This document shows, piece by piece, positions 17,565 to 26,003 of a stretch of DNA of 64,000 nt. Source of the DNA: Bryobacterales bacterium. GTDB taxonomy: Bacteria; Acidobacteriota; Terriglobia; Bryobacterales; Bryobacteraceae. A program made the translations under genes and the position numbers. The stretch lies in contig PNAJ01000057.1 of assembly GCA_003170295.1 (NCBI GenBank), positions 62,001 through 126,000 of the forward strand, given 5' to 3'. Each line of letters starts with the position of its first letter. Within the stretch, counting starts at the first letter, position 1. Under the pieces are notes generated by a model. The model was not told the origin of the DNA, did not search any database, and worked only from the letters and a program-made list of their open reading frames with translations.

Positions 17565-18599
17565 TTACAGTAGCCGCCTGACAGTCAGTGTACCGTTCGC
17601 GGATGTGGCGGCGAGCATTTGGTCGTCGGGGGAGAACGCGACCGAGGATGTTTCTTTCGAGTTGAAAAGTTGTTTCTGGACGCCGGTGGCGGGGTCCCAG
17701 ATCCTAATGGCGTCCCCACCCGTCGCTAACATTTTCCCGCCGTTCGAAAAAGCCACGGTGTACGCGCAGTTTAAGTCGCCGAGTTGGAGGACCTGTTTCA
17801 CGGCGGCGGTTTGTGTGTCCCAGAGGAGAACAGTGGAGTCGTAGGAGCCGCTCGCGGTGGTGTTTCCATCGGGTGAAATCGCCAATGCGAGGACGCCTTT
17901 AGTGTGGCCGGTTAATGTTTGACGGGGTGCCGAGGTGGCGGCATCCGATACGGTCACATCATTGTGATTGACGCCTCCGTAAGCGATCGTGTCGCCGGCG
18001 CGGGAGAGCGCGCTGATGCCGCCTTCAATGCCGCCCTCAATCCGGCGCACTTCGGCGCCGGTCGCGATATCCCAGGTGACGGCATTCGCGTCGATCTCAG
18101 TGAGCAGTTGCTGGCCGCCTCCGGCGAACACTACGGAATACAGACGGCCGCCTTGCAGATGGATTTCGCGAATCCGGTCCTGATACTTCCCATCGCGCAA
18201 GGCCAAAACTAAAGCGACTGCGCCGTTCGGATCGTTCAAACCGAGGGCGAGCTGCTTGCCGTCCGGGGAGAAGGCCAGGCTGTCGGCGGTGCAGCAGGCT
18301 TCAGAAATCTGCTGGACCAGTTTTCCGGATTTCGGGTCAAAAAGATAAATGTCTTTCTCGTTGCCGATCGCAGCGACCAGGTTGCCATCCGGCGAAAACG
18401 CAGCGGAAGTCATGGTCCGGTACCCAGTAGCGATCACGCGCTCCGATGCCGACGTAGGGGTAACAACCGCGGCCTGCTCGCGTTTGTTGATAAAAAAGTA
18501 CCAGCAGGCACCCAACGCGAGAACTAAAATAAGAATGACGACGGCCACGGCGGGCCCCGCTTTGCCCTGGTCCATTCGACGATTCTTGAATTGCGTCAT
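17565..18599 (-). CDS. Membrane-anchored WD40 repeat protein
   Basis: 344 residues from ATG 18599, chosen because AGAGG sits seven bases upstream; an in-frame ATG at 18632 would add 11 residues. A single transmembrane helix (about 14-36, VAVVILILVLALGACWYFF) follows a short basic cytoplasmic segment, so the propeller should be periplasmic. At least five WD40 units are visible, with repeated AFSPDGNLVA, ALAISPDGNTTASGSYDSTVLLWD and ATGGDAIRIWDPATG. It is probably a scaffold; no enzymatic domain is present. It sits just upstream of the toxin-antitoxin pair, 9 bases away. Confidence 0.88.
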   Translation of the reverse strand: MTQFKNRRMDQGKAGPAVAVVILILVLALGACWYFFINKREQAAVVTPTSASERVIATGYRTMTSAAFSPDGNLVAAIGNEKDIYLFDPKSGKLVQQISEACCTADSLAFSPDGKQLALGLNDPNGAVALVLALRDGKYQDRIREIHLQGGRLYSVVFAGGGQQLLTEIDANAVTWDIATGAEVRRIEGGIEGGISALSRAGDTIAYGGVNHNDVTVSDAATSAPRQTLTGHTKGVLALAISPDGNTTASGSYDSTVLLWDTQTAAVKQVLQLGDLNCAYTVAFSNGGKMLATGGDAIRIWDPATGVQKQLFNSKETSSVAFSPDDQMLAATSANGTLTVRRLL

Positions 18600-18638
18600 G
18601 CTCAATCCTCTTTCACTTGCCGGACCAAGCATAGCGCC

Positions 18639-20468
18639 TTATTTCGGCGGCAGCGATGCTGCGACGATTTGGGCTATGTCTAATAGCTTGGGCGGGGCTT
18701 CGGAGACTGCCGATAATGCGTCTCTAAACATGGTGTTGCAGAACGGGCATGCTGCGCCTACTACTTCTGCGCCGGTTGCTACCAGTTCTTTCGCGCGATT
18801 GTGGCTGACGCGGTCTCCGGTTTCTTCGCCTAGGAAAGCCAGGCCGCCGCCGGCTCCGCAGCAGAAGCTTCGCTCGCGGGCCCGGGGAGGGTCGATTACT
18901 TCGCCGGATCTTGCAAGTACTTCACGGGGTTCATCATATACGCCTCGATAGCGCCCTAGATAGCAAGGATCGTGATAGACGATTTTTTGACCGGAGGTCT
19001 GAGGGAGTTTGTCTTTGAATCTCGCCATGAATTCGCTATGGTGTTCGATGGGCGGGGCTTCGCCGTACTCTTTCCAGTCGACCGAGATGGTCCGGACGCA
19101 GTGGGGGCAGATGCTGACGATCTTTTTGACTTTGGATTGGGAAAGAGTCTCCAGGTTTTGTTCCGCGAGTTGCTGGAAGACGAGATCGTTCCCTAGCCTT
19201 CTGGCGGGATCTCCGGTGCACTTTTCTTTCCTTAAAACACCATAAGTGGTACCCAAATGGGCCATCACGCGGGCAAAATCGACCATAATTTCACGTCCTT
19301 TCGGATCGTATCCACCCATGCAGCCGAGCCACAGGCAGTATTCCTGGGTGCCGTCGAAGATGGGAAATTGCTGCTTGTCGATAAATTTCTGGCGCTCGGT
19401 CGAGGAGAAGCCCAACGCGTTACCGGTGCGTTCCAGATTTAGGAATAATTTCGTGCCGTAGTCGTCTTCCCACTTGCCGGTGTTCACTGCGCCTCGGCGG
19501 AGGCCGATGATGATGGGCAAATGCTCGATGCCGACGGGGCATTGGAATTCGCAGGCTCCACAGGTCGTGCATTGAAACGCGGCTTCTTGAGAAATATATT
19601 TGCCTAGGAGAGGTTCTTCGCTGGTTGGTCCGAATTCATTGAGGTAGTTGCGGACGCCTAGCGCGATTTCTTTCGGGTTTAGAACTTTGCCGGTGTTATA
19701 GGCGGGGCAGTGTTCGGTGCATCGCCCGCATTCGACGCAGGAGTAGGCTTGCAAGGCGACGATCTGCGTCAGGTCCTTGCCGGTATCGAGTCCAAAATCT
19801 TCATCACCGACAAGCGGAGGGATTTTTGAGAATTCTCCTCGGGAAAGAAAAACTGTCGCCGGGCTCAGCACCAGGTGGAGATGCTTGGTGTGCGGGATTA
19901 GCGGCATGAAGATTAGAAGAGTCAGTGTGTGGGCCCACCAGATGATTCTCGTATCGAGCCAAAATGTCGCGAGGTAGGTGATCATCAAGTTGAAGATGAG
20001 GAAGGCGATGAAGCCGGATTCCCATGAGACATTGCCTCCGAGCCATCTTGGTCTCACGAAGAAGCGGCGGATGAAGAGTCCCGCGATGGAGACGGCTACG
20101 CAGGCGGCGAATATGGCGGCGATAAAAAAATAAATGGGGCCAGCCCAGCTGTCTCTCAATATAAAAGGGAGTCCGATGCCGGTAGCGAAATGGTTTAGGG
20201 TCACCAGGGCGAAGACGCAGAATCCCCAGAATACGAAGGCGTGTGCGATGCCGGGCAAAGGGCGCTGCTCGATCACTTTCGACTGCAACATCACTTCGGA
20301 AAAGAAATCCCAGATGCGTTTGCCGATTGGCTGTAGAGAGAAGGAGGGGTCCGGTTTCGCTGCTCGGATTATGCGAACTACTTTTCCAAAACGCCACAAG
20401 AATCCATAGGCGGAAGCGGCAAGCAGGGCTAAGAAAATCGCGGTTTCAACGTGGGAGAGCGCGGGCAT
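18639..20468 (-). CDS. Membrane heterodisulfide-reductase-like Fe-S oxidoreductase (NarI-like/ferredoxin/CCG fusion)
   Basis: 609 residues. Residues 1-205 contain about five helices with histidines suited to haem binding, like the NarI (nitrate reductase gamma) domain. Two 4Fe-4S motifs follow, CVECGRCTEHCP and CTTCGACEFQCP, and then two cysteine-rich CCG domains (WLGCMGG...CTGDPARR...CPHC; and YHDPCYLGR...FCCGAGGG...CPFC). This is the layout of membrane Fe-S oxidoreductases that pass electrons from electron-transfer flavoprotein or dehydrogenases to quinone. No etfAB genes are in the window, so the donor is unknown. Confidence 0.92.
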   Translation of the reverse strand: MPALSHVETAIFLALLAASAYGFLWRFGKVVRIIRAAKPDPSFSLQPIGKRIWDFFSEVMLQSKVIEQRPLPGIAHAFVFWGFCVFALVTLNHFATGIGLPFILRDSWAGPIYFFIAAIFAACVAVSIAGLFIRRFFVRPRWLGGNVSWESGFIAFLIFNLMITYLATFWLDTRIIWWAHTLTLLIFMPLIPHTKHLHLVLSPATVFLSRGEFSKIPPLVGDEDFGLDTGKDLTQIVALQAYSCVECGRCTEHCPAYNTGKVLNPKEIALGVRNYLNEFGPTSEEPLLGKYISQEAAFQCTTCGACEFQCPVGIEHLPIIIGLRRGAVNTGKWEDDYGTKLFLNLERTGNALGFSSTERQKFIDKQQFPIFDGTQEYCLWLGCMGGYDPKGREIMVDFARVMAHLGTTYGVLRKEKCTGDPARRLGNDLVFQQLAEQNLETLSQSKVKKIVSICPHCVRTISVDWKEYGEAPPIEHHSEFMARFKDKLPQTSGQKIVYHDPCYLGRYRGVYDEPREVLARSGEVIDPPRARERSFCCGAGGGLAFLGEETGDRVSHNRAKELVATGAEVVGAACPFCNTMFRDALSAVSEAPPKLLDIAQIVAASLPPK

Positions 20469-20579
20469 CTATTGTAGAATATGACAATTGGGGCGACGGG
20501 GCGAAGATCCTTTCGTCTGCCCGCATGCTTACGTATGGCGGTTCGGTGTCGGGTTTGGGGATTATTTTATGGAGGGCTT

Positions 20580-21506
20580 TTGCATCATTTGATCTCGGGG
20601 GCCGCTGGATTTATCGGCTCCCATCTTTGCGACCGCCTGTTGGCGGATGGTGGCAGTGTGGTGGCGGTAGATAATTTCATTACGGGATCGCGCAAGAACG
20701 TGGCGCATCTGGAGGGTCATCCTCAGTTTCAGTTTCATGAGTTGGACGTGACCACGCCGATCACGGTCGCGGGAAAATTCGATTGTGTGTGGCACTTGGC
20801 GTCGCTGGCGAGCCCGATGGCGTATCTGGCGCATCCTATTGAGACCCTGGAGAGCGGGTCGACGGGCACGCGCAATATGCTGGAGGTGGCGCGACGCGAT
20901 GGCGCGCGGTTCCTGTTGACGTCGACATCGGAATGTTACGGCGATCCGCTGGAGCATCCGCAGGTGGAGACTTATTGGGGCAACGTGAATCCGGTGGGAA
21001 TGCGCTCCTGCTACGACGAGAGCAAACGTTACGCCGAGGCGATGACGATGGCGTATCACCGGACTTATGGAATGAGGACGAATATCGCTCGGATTTTTAA
21101 CACATATGGGCCGCGGATGGCGCTGAACGATGGGCGCGTGGTGCCGGCGTTTATCGATCAGGGGCTGCGAGGAGCGGCCATGACGATTTTCGGCGATGGG
21201 TCGCAGACGCGGAGTTTTTGTTACGTGACGGATCTGGTGGATGGGCTGGTGCGCTTGAGTCAGTCGGAGGAGCGGTTTCCGGTGAACCTGGGGAATCCGG
21301 TGGAGTTGACGATTTTAGAGTTTGCGGAGCGGATCAAGAGGCTGATGGGAGTGAACGGAGAGATCGTATTCGAGCCGCTGCCTCAGGACGATCCGAAGAG
21401 GCGGCAGCCGGATATTTCGAAGGCTCGGGGAGTGCTGGGGTGGGAGCCGAGGGTCGGGTTGGAGGATGGGTTGCGGGAGACGGTGGGGTATTTTAAGGGG
21501 TTATAG
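20580..21506 (+). CDS. UDP-glucuronate decarboxylase-like NAD-dependent epimerase/dehydratase (extended SDR)
   Basis: A TTG at 20580 preceded by GGAGGG four bases upstream gives a 308-residue protein that starts [16 protein letters not shown], exactly where the family's Rossmann fold begins; the frame stays open to 20481 but that extension looks non-coding. The cofactor motif GAAGFIGSH, the catalytic YDESK and the SSE/NP segments ([24 protein letters not shown]) match the UXS group that makes UDP-xylose for surface polysaccharide. It is divergent from the Fe-S oxidoreductase. No sugar operon is adjacent. Confidence 0.87.
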   Translation: MHHLISGAAGFIGSHLCDRLLADGGSVVAVDNFITGSRKNVAHLEGHPQFQFHELDVTTPITVAGKFDCVWHLASLASPMAYLAHPIETLESGSTGTRNMLEVARRDGARFLLTSTSECYGDPLEHPQVETYWGNVNPVGMRSCYDESKRYAEAMTMAYHRTYGMRTNIARIFNTYGPRMALNDGRVVPAFIDQGLRGAAMTIFGDGSQTRSFCYVTDLVDGLVRLSQSEERFPVNLGNPVELTILEFAERIKRLMGVNGEIVFEPLPQDDPKRRQPDISKARGVLGWEPRVGLEDGLRETVGYFKGL

Positions 21507-21519
21507 GTTAGAGGCGATG

Positions 21520-21545
21520 TAGACGATAACATACTTTATCGTCTA
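21520..21545 (+). terminator. Perfect 10-bp stem-loop after the epimerase gene
   Basis: TAGACGATAA and TTATCGTCTA flank a six-base loop, 13 bases after the stop. There is no U-run, so it is a candidate terminator or mRNA 3'-end stabiliser, possibly shared with the convergent TIGR03435 gene. Confidence 0.5.
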
Positions 21546-21620
21546 ATAAAAGTTAATCCCGTGCGGCGGCGTCTTTGCCAGTCTGATTAATGGCTAGCGG
21601 CGGCAGCCTTCGCTAAAAAG

Positions 21621-22364
21621 TTAGTTCGCGGAGGGTCTCTCGACATGATCGATGACTAACACGTCGACCACACCCTTCTGCGTTTCCAGCTTGAGCCCGA
21701 GCTGCTCTTGCAGCGCCGTGAAGATCGAAGAGCCAGGATCTGGGCTCTCGTCGGGCGTCCACTCAAGGTCGACATCGAATTCGCCTGCGATTTCTGTCCA
21801 GTCAAGTACGGCGCGACCGAGCACCCGGCCCGCTAGCTGTGCCGCGAGCATTCCCAGCGTCACCTTCCGCGCAACCAAGCGTCCCCTCCCTCCCCGAATC
21901 TCGGGGCCGCCTGTGGCCTCGGAGGGATGAAGCCTAGGCCCCTCCTTTACAACCGTGAGCGCCAACACGGGCATTTCTTTAGATTCGTGATGGAGCGTCA
22001 GATTAAATCTTTCGGCCAGGAGACTTCTGGTCATCGCCAATATCTTCTCATTGCTCGCTTCACCTTGCGGTTTCGCAACAATGTTGTACTCCTCGGACCC
22101 GACCCAATTCGGGCCGCCGGATACTTGGAACTCTCGCACATCATAGGCATAGGCGATCAGTGCCTTCGTAGTGATACTGTCGATGGCAAATCGCTCGCGC
22201 GAGGGATTGTAGATCGTCGGACCGCGCGCGCCGGGCGCACCCGGCCTAATCGAAGCCACTTCAAATTGCGGCCCGGCTGTAGTTCCGTTTTGCGCCCCCA
22301 AGGGAACCAGCGCGATGCTCATGAATAGGATCGCTGTCCGAAAAAAGCAGCGTCGTATATCCAT
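21621..22364 (-). CDS. TIGR03435 family soil-associated protein (second copy)
   Basis: From ATG 22364 the protein has 247 residues and a leader (FFRTAILFMSIALVPLGAQ); an upstream ATG at 22388 adds eight residues. FEVASIRPGAPG, the AYAYDVREFQVSGGPNWV segment and the ending DVLVIDHVERPSAN mark the family. The C-terminal stretch FTALQEQLGLKLETQKG parallels DALKQQLGLKLDAQKG in the copy at 1.0 kb, so they are paralogues of the same subgroup. Its upstream side abuts a decayed hicAB module. Function unknown. Confidence 0.85.
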   Translation of the reverse strand: MDIRRCFFRTAILFMSIALVPLGAQNGTTAGPQFEVASIRPGAPGARGPTIYNPSRERFAIDSITTKALIAYAYDVREFQVSGGPNWVGSEEYNIVAKPQGEASNEKILAMTRSLLAERFNLTLHHESKEMPVLALTVVKEGPRLHPSEATGGPEIRGGRGRLVARKVTLGMLAAQLAGRVLGRAVLDWTEIAGEFDVDLEWTPDESPDPGSSIFTALQEQLGLKLETQKGVVDVLVIDHVERPSAN

Positions 22365-22392
22365 CCGTCGACAGAATATCACCATCATTTTA

Positions 22393-22482
22393 TTAAACCG
22401 CGTCTCGCGACCCTCTGACGAAAGCCACCTTCCGATAATCCGGCGTTACGTCTACTGCGTCGGTACTGGTCAGGTGAACCAC
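22393..22482 (-). pseudogene. Possible HicA toxin remnant
   Basis: A 29-codon GTG-started frame overlapping the stop of the hicB-like remnant (TAGTG). Its sequence (HLTSTDAVDV... then YRKVAFVRGSRDAV) recalls the HicA dsRBD start L-T-S-x-x-V and the K-x-G-F-x-x-x-R-x-x-G-S-H core, but the catalytic histidine is lost and the end is missing. Resemblance is weak. Confidence 0.35.
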
Positions 22483-22681
22483 TACCGCTTAGCCGCGTAT
22501 AAGTTTTCTGGCTCATCCCGCTCCCTGCGTGCCTGAATCAGTTTTCTCGCGACATCGCGGGCGATTTCGAGGGTTTCGGCGACTGTGTTTCCCTCTGCGA
22601 CCAAGCCCGGAGTTCGTTCGAAGTCGCCAGATAAACGCCTTCGGAGAGTTCTTCGATTTGGATCGCGATGGCTAGTTCCAT
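22482..22681 (-). pseudogene. HicB-family antitoxin, disrupted by a single-base frameshift
   Basis: Begins MELAIAIQIEELSEGVYLAT and continues SNEL; at 22606-22612 one base is missing. Restoring it gives PGLVAEGNTVAETLEIARD and then VARKLIQARRERDEPENLYAAKR, a typical HicB/DUF1902-like antitoxin of 66 residues. The total length of 200 bases confirms a -1 shift. The start lies four bases from the upstream phd-like gene's stop, so it was the second gene of that operon. Either a decayed gene or a base-calling error in a GGG/CCC run. Confidence 0.75.
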
Positions 22682-22682
22682 T

Positions 22683-22919
22683 TCATGAAATCTCCTCAAG
22701 CGAAGTCCATTTGCGGATTTTGGCGGCGCGATCGAAAATCGACCAGAAGCGCTTATTGCTCGATAGGACGATTAATTCGAGATCGGTGTCGCCCTCAACA
22801 GGCAACAGCACGGCGCTTGCTTTTCCGTTCCGGGTAATAATGACGGGACCGGTTGCCGCCAGTTCGTCGATCACGTGACTCAGATTGTTCTTCACCTCGC
22901 GTAAGCTTTCGGTTTTCAT
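22683..22919 (-). CDS. Phd/YefM-type antitoxin
   Basis: 78 residues with the Phd/YefM N-terminal fold: SLREVKNNLSHVIDELAATG followed by PVIITRNGKASAVLLPVE, the DNA-binding and dimerisation part. The tail (ELIVLSSNKRFWSIFDRAAK, then IRKWTSLEEIS) would contact a toxin. The next gene downstream is not a Doc or YoeB toxin but a HicB-like frame, so the cognate toxin is missing here. It belongs to a cluster of decayed toxin-antitoxin genes. Confidence 0.87.
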   Translation of the reverse strand: MKTESLREVKNNLSHVIDELAATGPVIITRNGKASAVLLPVEGDTDLELIVLSSNKRFWSIFDRAAKIRKWTSLEEIS

Positions 22920-22939
22920 AGGGTGAATTTCCTCGCCTT

Positions 22940-23560
22940 CTACCCTTTACCGACCCAGACTTTGGCGGCAGCGGCGGTTCCTAGTTGCACGGGTTTTCCC
23001 GCGACCTTCAGGGTTAGCGTGTCGTCATAGTTGCGGGTCACCATTTCTAACTCAGCGGACGGGCGGATGCCTAGGGCGTCTAGATACTCGAGTAGGGAAC
23101 GGTCGCGCTCGAACACGCTCATTACTCTTGCCGTTGTGCCGGGTTCGAGTTGGTCGAGACGGGTCCAGTCAGCGCTGCGGCGGTCGGGATTGCCGTTCGG
23201 ACCGAGTTTGTCGATTAAGCGGCGCTCGAAGTCGGAGGAGACGGCATGCTCCAGTTGCTCGGCTTCGTCGTGGACCTTGTACCACTCCATGCCGAAGATT
23301 TCTGTCAGCATGCGTTCGATTAAGCGATGGCGCTGGAGGACTCGGTCGGCGATGGCGCGGCCTTCCTTTTTGAGGGTGATTTCGCCCTCGGTACTGACAC
23401 GAATGAGACCGTCGCGCTTCAGGCGGCGGATGGCCATGGTGACTGCGGGGGCGGAGACTTTGAGCCAGCGGGCGAGGGTTGCTGCGATTACGGTTTCGCC
23501 TTCGCCTTCCGCCTCGGCGATAGCTTTCAGGTAGTTCTCTTTAGAGATGGTAATTCGCAC
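22940..23560 (-). CDS. DtxR/MntR family metal-dependent transcriptional regulator
   Basis: 206 residues. The N-terminal winged helix (SKENYLKAIAEAEGE, TLARWLKVSAPAVTMAIRRL) and the dimerisation domain with metal-binding histidines and glutamates (RHRLIERMLTEIFGMEW, HDEAEQLEHAVSSDFERRL) follow the DtxR/MntR pattern. The last 75 residues form an SH3-like FeoA domain (LDQLEPGTTARVMSVF to KVWVGKG). Such proteins repress iron or manganese uptake genes when metal is bound; no transporter is adjacent. The gene begins 21 bases after the GGDEF-like gene's stop. Confidence 0.93.
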   Translation of the reverse strand: MRITISKENYLKAIAEAEGEGETVIAATLARWLKVSAPAVTMAIRRLKRDGLIRVSTEGEITLKKEGRAIADRVLQRHRLIERMLTEIFGMEWYKVHDEAEQLEHAVSSDFERRLIDKLGPNGNPDRRSADWTRLDQLEPGTTARVMSVFERDRSLLEYLDALGIRPSAELEMVTRNYDDTLTLKVAGKPVQLGTAAAAKVWVGKG

Positions 23561-23581
23561 GCTCTATCGAATTGTAGTATC

Positions 23582-24487
23582 TCACGCGCCGGAGATTGCT
23601 CCAGCTAGTTGTTCGAGCTTGCTGTGAAAGTTGGATGCATCGTTGCCGGAGGGGCGATCTATTACTCCCGCGGTCGCCTGAACGATAATCTTGTGGGCCA
23701 TTCCGTTTTCCTGGACGGAATAGGCTCCGGATAGTTTCTGGGTCGCTTCCAGGGACAGAGGAATTGCATGCCCCGGCGGCACATCGAGTACGGCGACAAA
23801 CTGATCCTCGCTCCAGCGGCCGATGACGGCTTCGTCGCCGGCGAGCGCGGAAAAGCGGGCGATCAAGGCTTTCAGGGTGCCCTCCACGACGGTTCGCGAC
23901 TGCTGGCTTTGGAGGCGTTTGAAATTGCGCACCCATACGAGCAGCAAGCAGAAGGGTTGATTCTGGCGCAGCAGATTGTCGATATGCGTGTCGATTTTCT
24001 GGCGGTTCCAAGCGCCTGAGTCACGATCCGTGAAAAGAGCCTTGCGCTCCGCTTCGATTTGCTGATGGAGCGTTCGTATTTCGTCCTGCAATTGGGCGAT
24101 GACAAGTTGATTGCCGCGCTGCATTTGCTCGACGCTGCAAGTGATTCCAGCAACCGTTTTGCCGATACCGCTTCGGATTTCCGCGATGCTGTGGCTGCTT
24201 GCCGCGGCTTCGAGGTCATGAAGTTGGGTGCACACCTCCTGCTCGTGATTGGTGCCATTGAAGGCGACCGAATCGGCGAAGATGATCATCGCGGCGGTGG
24301 CCTCCTCGATTTCCGTGCGCATCTTCTTCAACCGCTCCGCGGACTTATCGCGATAATCGCGCAGTTCGCCGCGGAAGGAGGCTTGTACGGATTGCAACTG
24401 ATCCGCGGATGTGGCGGAGCGGCTTTGTGCCTCAAGAAGCTGAAGATGAGTGCGATACTCCACGGCTAGGCCGGGGTCTACCTCCAC
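23582..24487 (-). CDS. Degenerate GGDEF domain protein (probable 5' frameshift)
   Basis: 301 residues from GTG 24487. Residues 1-140 are helical and charged; the C-terminal 160 form a GGDEF-like fold (DSGAWNRQKIDTHIDNLL, PFCLLLVWVRNFKRLQ), but the signature loop reads GRWSEDQF, lacking the GG(D/E)EF needed for cyclic-di-GMP synthesis. It may bind nucleotide or act structurally. The frame stays open without a start back to 24588, and an overlapping 54-codon frame with a better start (TTG 24696) lies upstream in another frame, so the intact gene probably began there and has suffered a one-base shift. Confidence 0.75.
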   Translation of the reverse strand: MEVDPGLAVEYRTHLQLLEAQSRSATSADQLQSVQASFRGELRDYRDKSAERLKKMRTEIEEATAAMIIFADSVAFNGTNHEQEVCTQLHDLEAAASSHSIAEIRSGIGKTVAGITCSVEQMQRGNQLVIAQLQDEIRTLHQQIEAERKALFTDRDSGAWNRQKIDTHIDNLLRQNQPFCLLLVWVRNFKRLQSQQSRTVVEGTLKALIARFSALAGDEAVIGRWSEDQFVAVLDVPPGHAIPLSLEATQKLSGAYSVQENGMAHKIIVQATAGVIDRPSGNDASNFHSKLEQLAGAISGA

Positions 24488-24531
24488 GGTGTACTGCGCC
24501 GCCGATTGAATCGCGAGCGCGTGACATTCCT

Positions 24532-24696
24532 TTACGCTGGCATGGAAGGCGGACTGGATTGTGTGCCCTGACTTGTGTTGCCCTGAACTGTGTTGGCCTG
24601 GCTAGGGTTGGCGTGGACGGGGCTGGACGGTTCTTCACGCCTCTTGAGCGCCTCGAGGCGCTCCAAATCGTCAACGGATTTGCGGATCGAGATCAA
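24532..24696 (-). pseudogene. Probable 5' piece of the degenerate GGDEF gene, other frame
   Basis: A TTG with GGGAGG seven bases upstream opens a 54-codon frame (ISIRKSVDDLERLEALKRRE, then Ser/Gln/Thr-rich) ending in TAA at 24532. The segment from about 24557 to 24601 consists of three imperfect 15-bp tandem repeats based on CAGGGCAACACAAGT. A shift in or after these repeats would join it to the downstream frame, which enters as VKECHALAIQSAAQYTVEVD. Confidence 0.55.
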
Positions 24697-24717
24697 GACA
24701 CTTCCTCCCGATTGAGC

Positions 24718-25971
24718 TTATCGGCGGGGATGAGTTGAGCTTGAATGAAAATGCATGCCCGCGAAAGTCACCACGCTTTTGTCATCGATATTCCATTGCT
24801 GATAGCGCAGCAAACGGCCGCGGGCTTGGGGAACCGCCTTGAGGAAGGTGTAAATGGGGGCCGAGCCACACCACTTTAAATCGTCGCGATTCTGTTGCAC
24901 GAGTTCCCAGAAACCGCGGGCGTCACCGGCTTCCATGCGCTCCATGCGAGCCCGATCGCGGATGGCGACCTCCTCCATTTCACCTCGCTCCGCCACGGCT
25001 GGAAAGGAATCGCCATAGCGGCTGCCCATGTGCGCCATGTCGATGCCGAGCACCCATAGAAGGCGGTCGCCTTCGCGCGCCGCGATCTCGCCGAGCGCAC
25101 CGAGCATTCGATGGACGCGATCGTTCGATTCCGGCGCGCCGCCGTGAACGATGCTGTTGGCATAGGAGCCGCAGAGAATCGGCACGATGCGGATGTTCGG
25201 GCCAAACAGGTGTTGGAGGAAGACGACTTGAAATTCGATGGAGTGCTCGACGGCGTGGCAGTAGTCCTCCATTGCGGCAGCGTCGCCCGATTTATTGAAA
25301 ATTTCTTCGATCAAAGCGGTATCGGGGATCGCTTCGCCGAAGGGCGTCGCGAAGGGCTTACGGGTCAGGCCGAGGCGGTCGGGTTCGCCGTAGTGGGAGG
25401 TGCCAAGGATAACGAAGGTGCGCTCGGCGTCGGAGGGCGAGAGAGAGGAATAGGCGGCGCGATATGCGTCGACGCCTCCGAATGGGCTGACGTGGGGGGC
25501 GGCGATGGCTAGGAGTTTTTGTCCGTCCCCTCCCTGATGGTCGGCGTTCGGTGCGGGATCTGGAGCGCCGGTCATGTATTCGTCGAAGGTGCGGATCAGT
25601 TCGGACTTTTCTTCCGGATAGCCCGATCCGGCATGGGCGGGCTCACGAACGGGCGCGGCGGCGAAGGCGCGCTCCACCTCTTCTTTGCGACGCTGGAATG
25701 CCTCGTCTTCCAGAAATCCGGCGGCGCTGAGGGTATCGAGAAGATGCTGCTCGATCTGGCTGACCTCCAACTCGCCGGTTTCGCGGACGAGGTACTCGCG
25801 CAAGTCGAGACCGCTGTGCGCGCCATCGAAAAACTCGAGGGAGGGGAGCAGACCGGGCGGAATAATCAGCGTGGCGTCCGAGTATTGAAGCGGATCGCGG
25901 ATCACGAGGCCGGGCTTTTCCGAGACCGGGGACGGAAAAAAGTCGAGACTGGTGCGCAGGCGCGGCAACAC
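24718..25971 (-). CDS. AmmeMemoRadiSam system protein B (Memo family)
   Basis: 417 residues. The Memo core starts around residue 150 (LLAIAAPHVSPFGG, FVILGTSHYGEPDRLGLTRK, EHSIEFQVVFLQHLF, IDMAHMGSRYGD), with the conserved histidines and aspartate that place Memo near extradiol dioxygenases. The first 120 residues are a family-specific extension. In many genomes Memo is clustered with an AMMECR1 protein and a radical SAM enzyme; neither is next to it here. The gene is divergent from the MutS-like gene with only 32 bp between starts, and 21 bp precede the GGDEF-like 5' piece downstream. Confidence 0.9.
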   Translation of the reverse strand: MLPRLRTSLDFFPSPVSEKPGLVIRDPLQYSDATLIIPPGLLPSLEFFDGAHSGLDLREYLVRETGELEVSQIEQHLLDTLSAAGFLEDEAFQRRKEEVERAFAAAPVREPAHAGSGYPEEKSELIRTFDEYMTGAPDPAPNADHQGGDGQKLLAIAAPHVSPFGGVDAYRAAYSSLSPSDAERTFVILGTSHYGEPDRLGLTRKPFATPFGEAIPDTALIEEIFNKSGDAAAMEDYCHAVEHSIEFQVVFLQHLFGPNIRIVPILCGSYANSIVHGGAPESNDRVHRMLGALGEIAAREGDRLLWVLGIDMAHMGSRYGDSFPAVAERGEMEEVAIRDRARMERMEAGDARGFWELVQQNRDDLKWCGSAPIYTFLKAVPQARGRLLRYQQWNIDDKSVVTFAGMHFHSSSTHPRR

Positions 25972-26003
25972 GGATTTCCCAGTCTACAGGTTTAGACTGA
26001 AGT

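Noticed and set aside
22482-22681. Treating the hicB-like region as non-coding
   Set aside because: Restoring a single base yields a full 66-residue antitoxin with normal codon use, so it is better called a pseudogene.
24532-24696. Independent small gene
   Set aside because: Ser/Gln-rich repeat content and the frame relationship to the GGDEF-like gene fit a frameshifted 5' end better.
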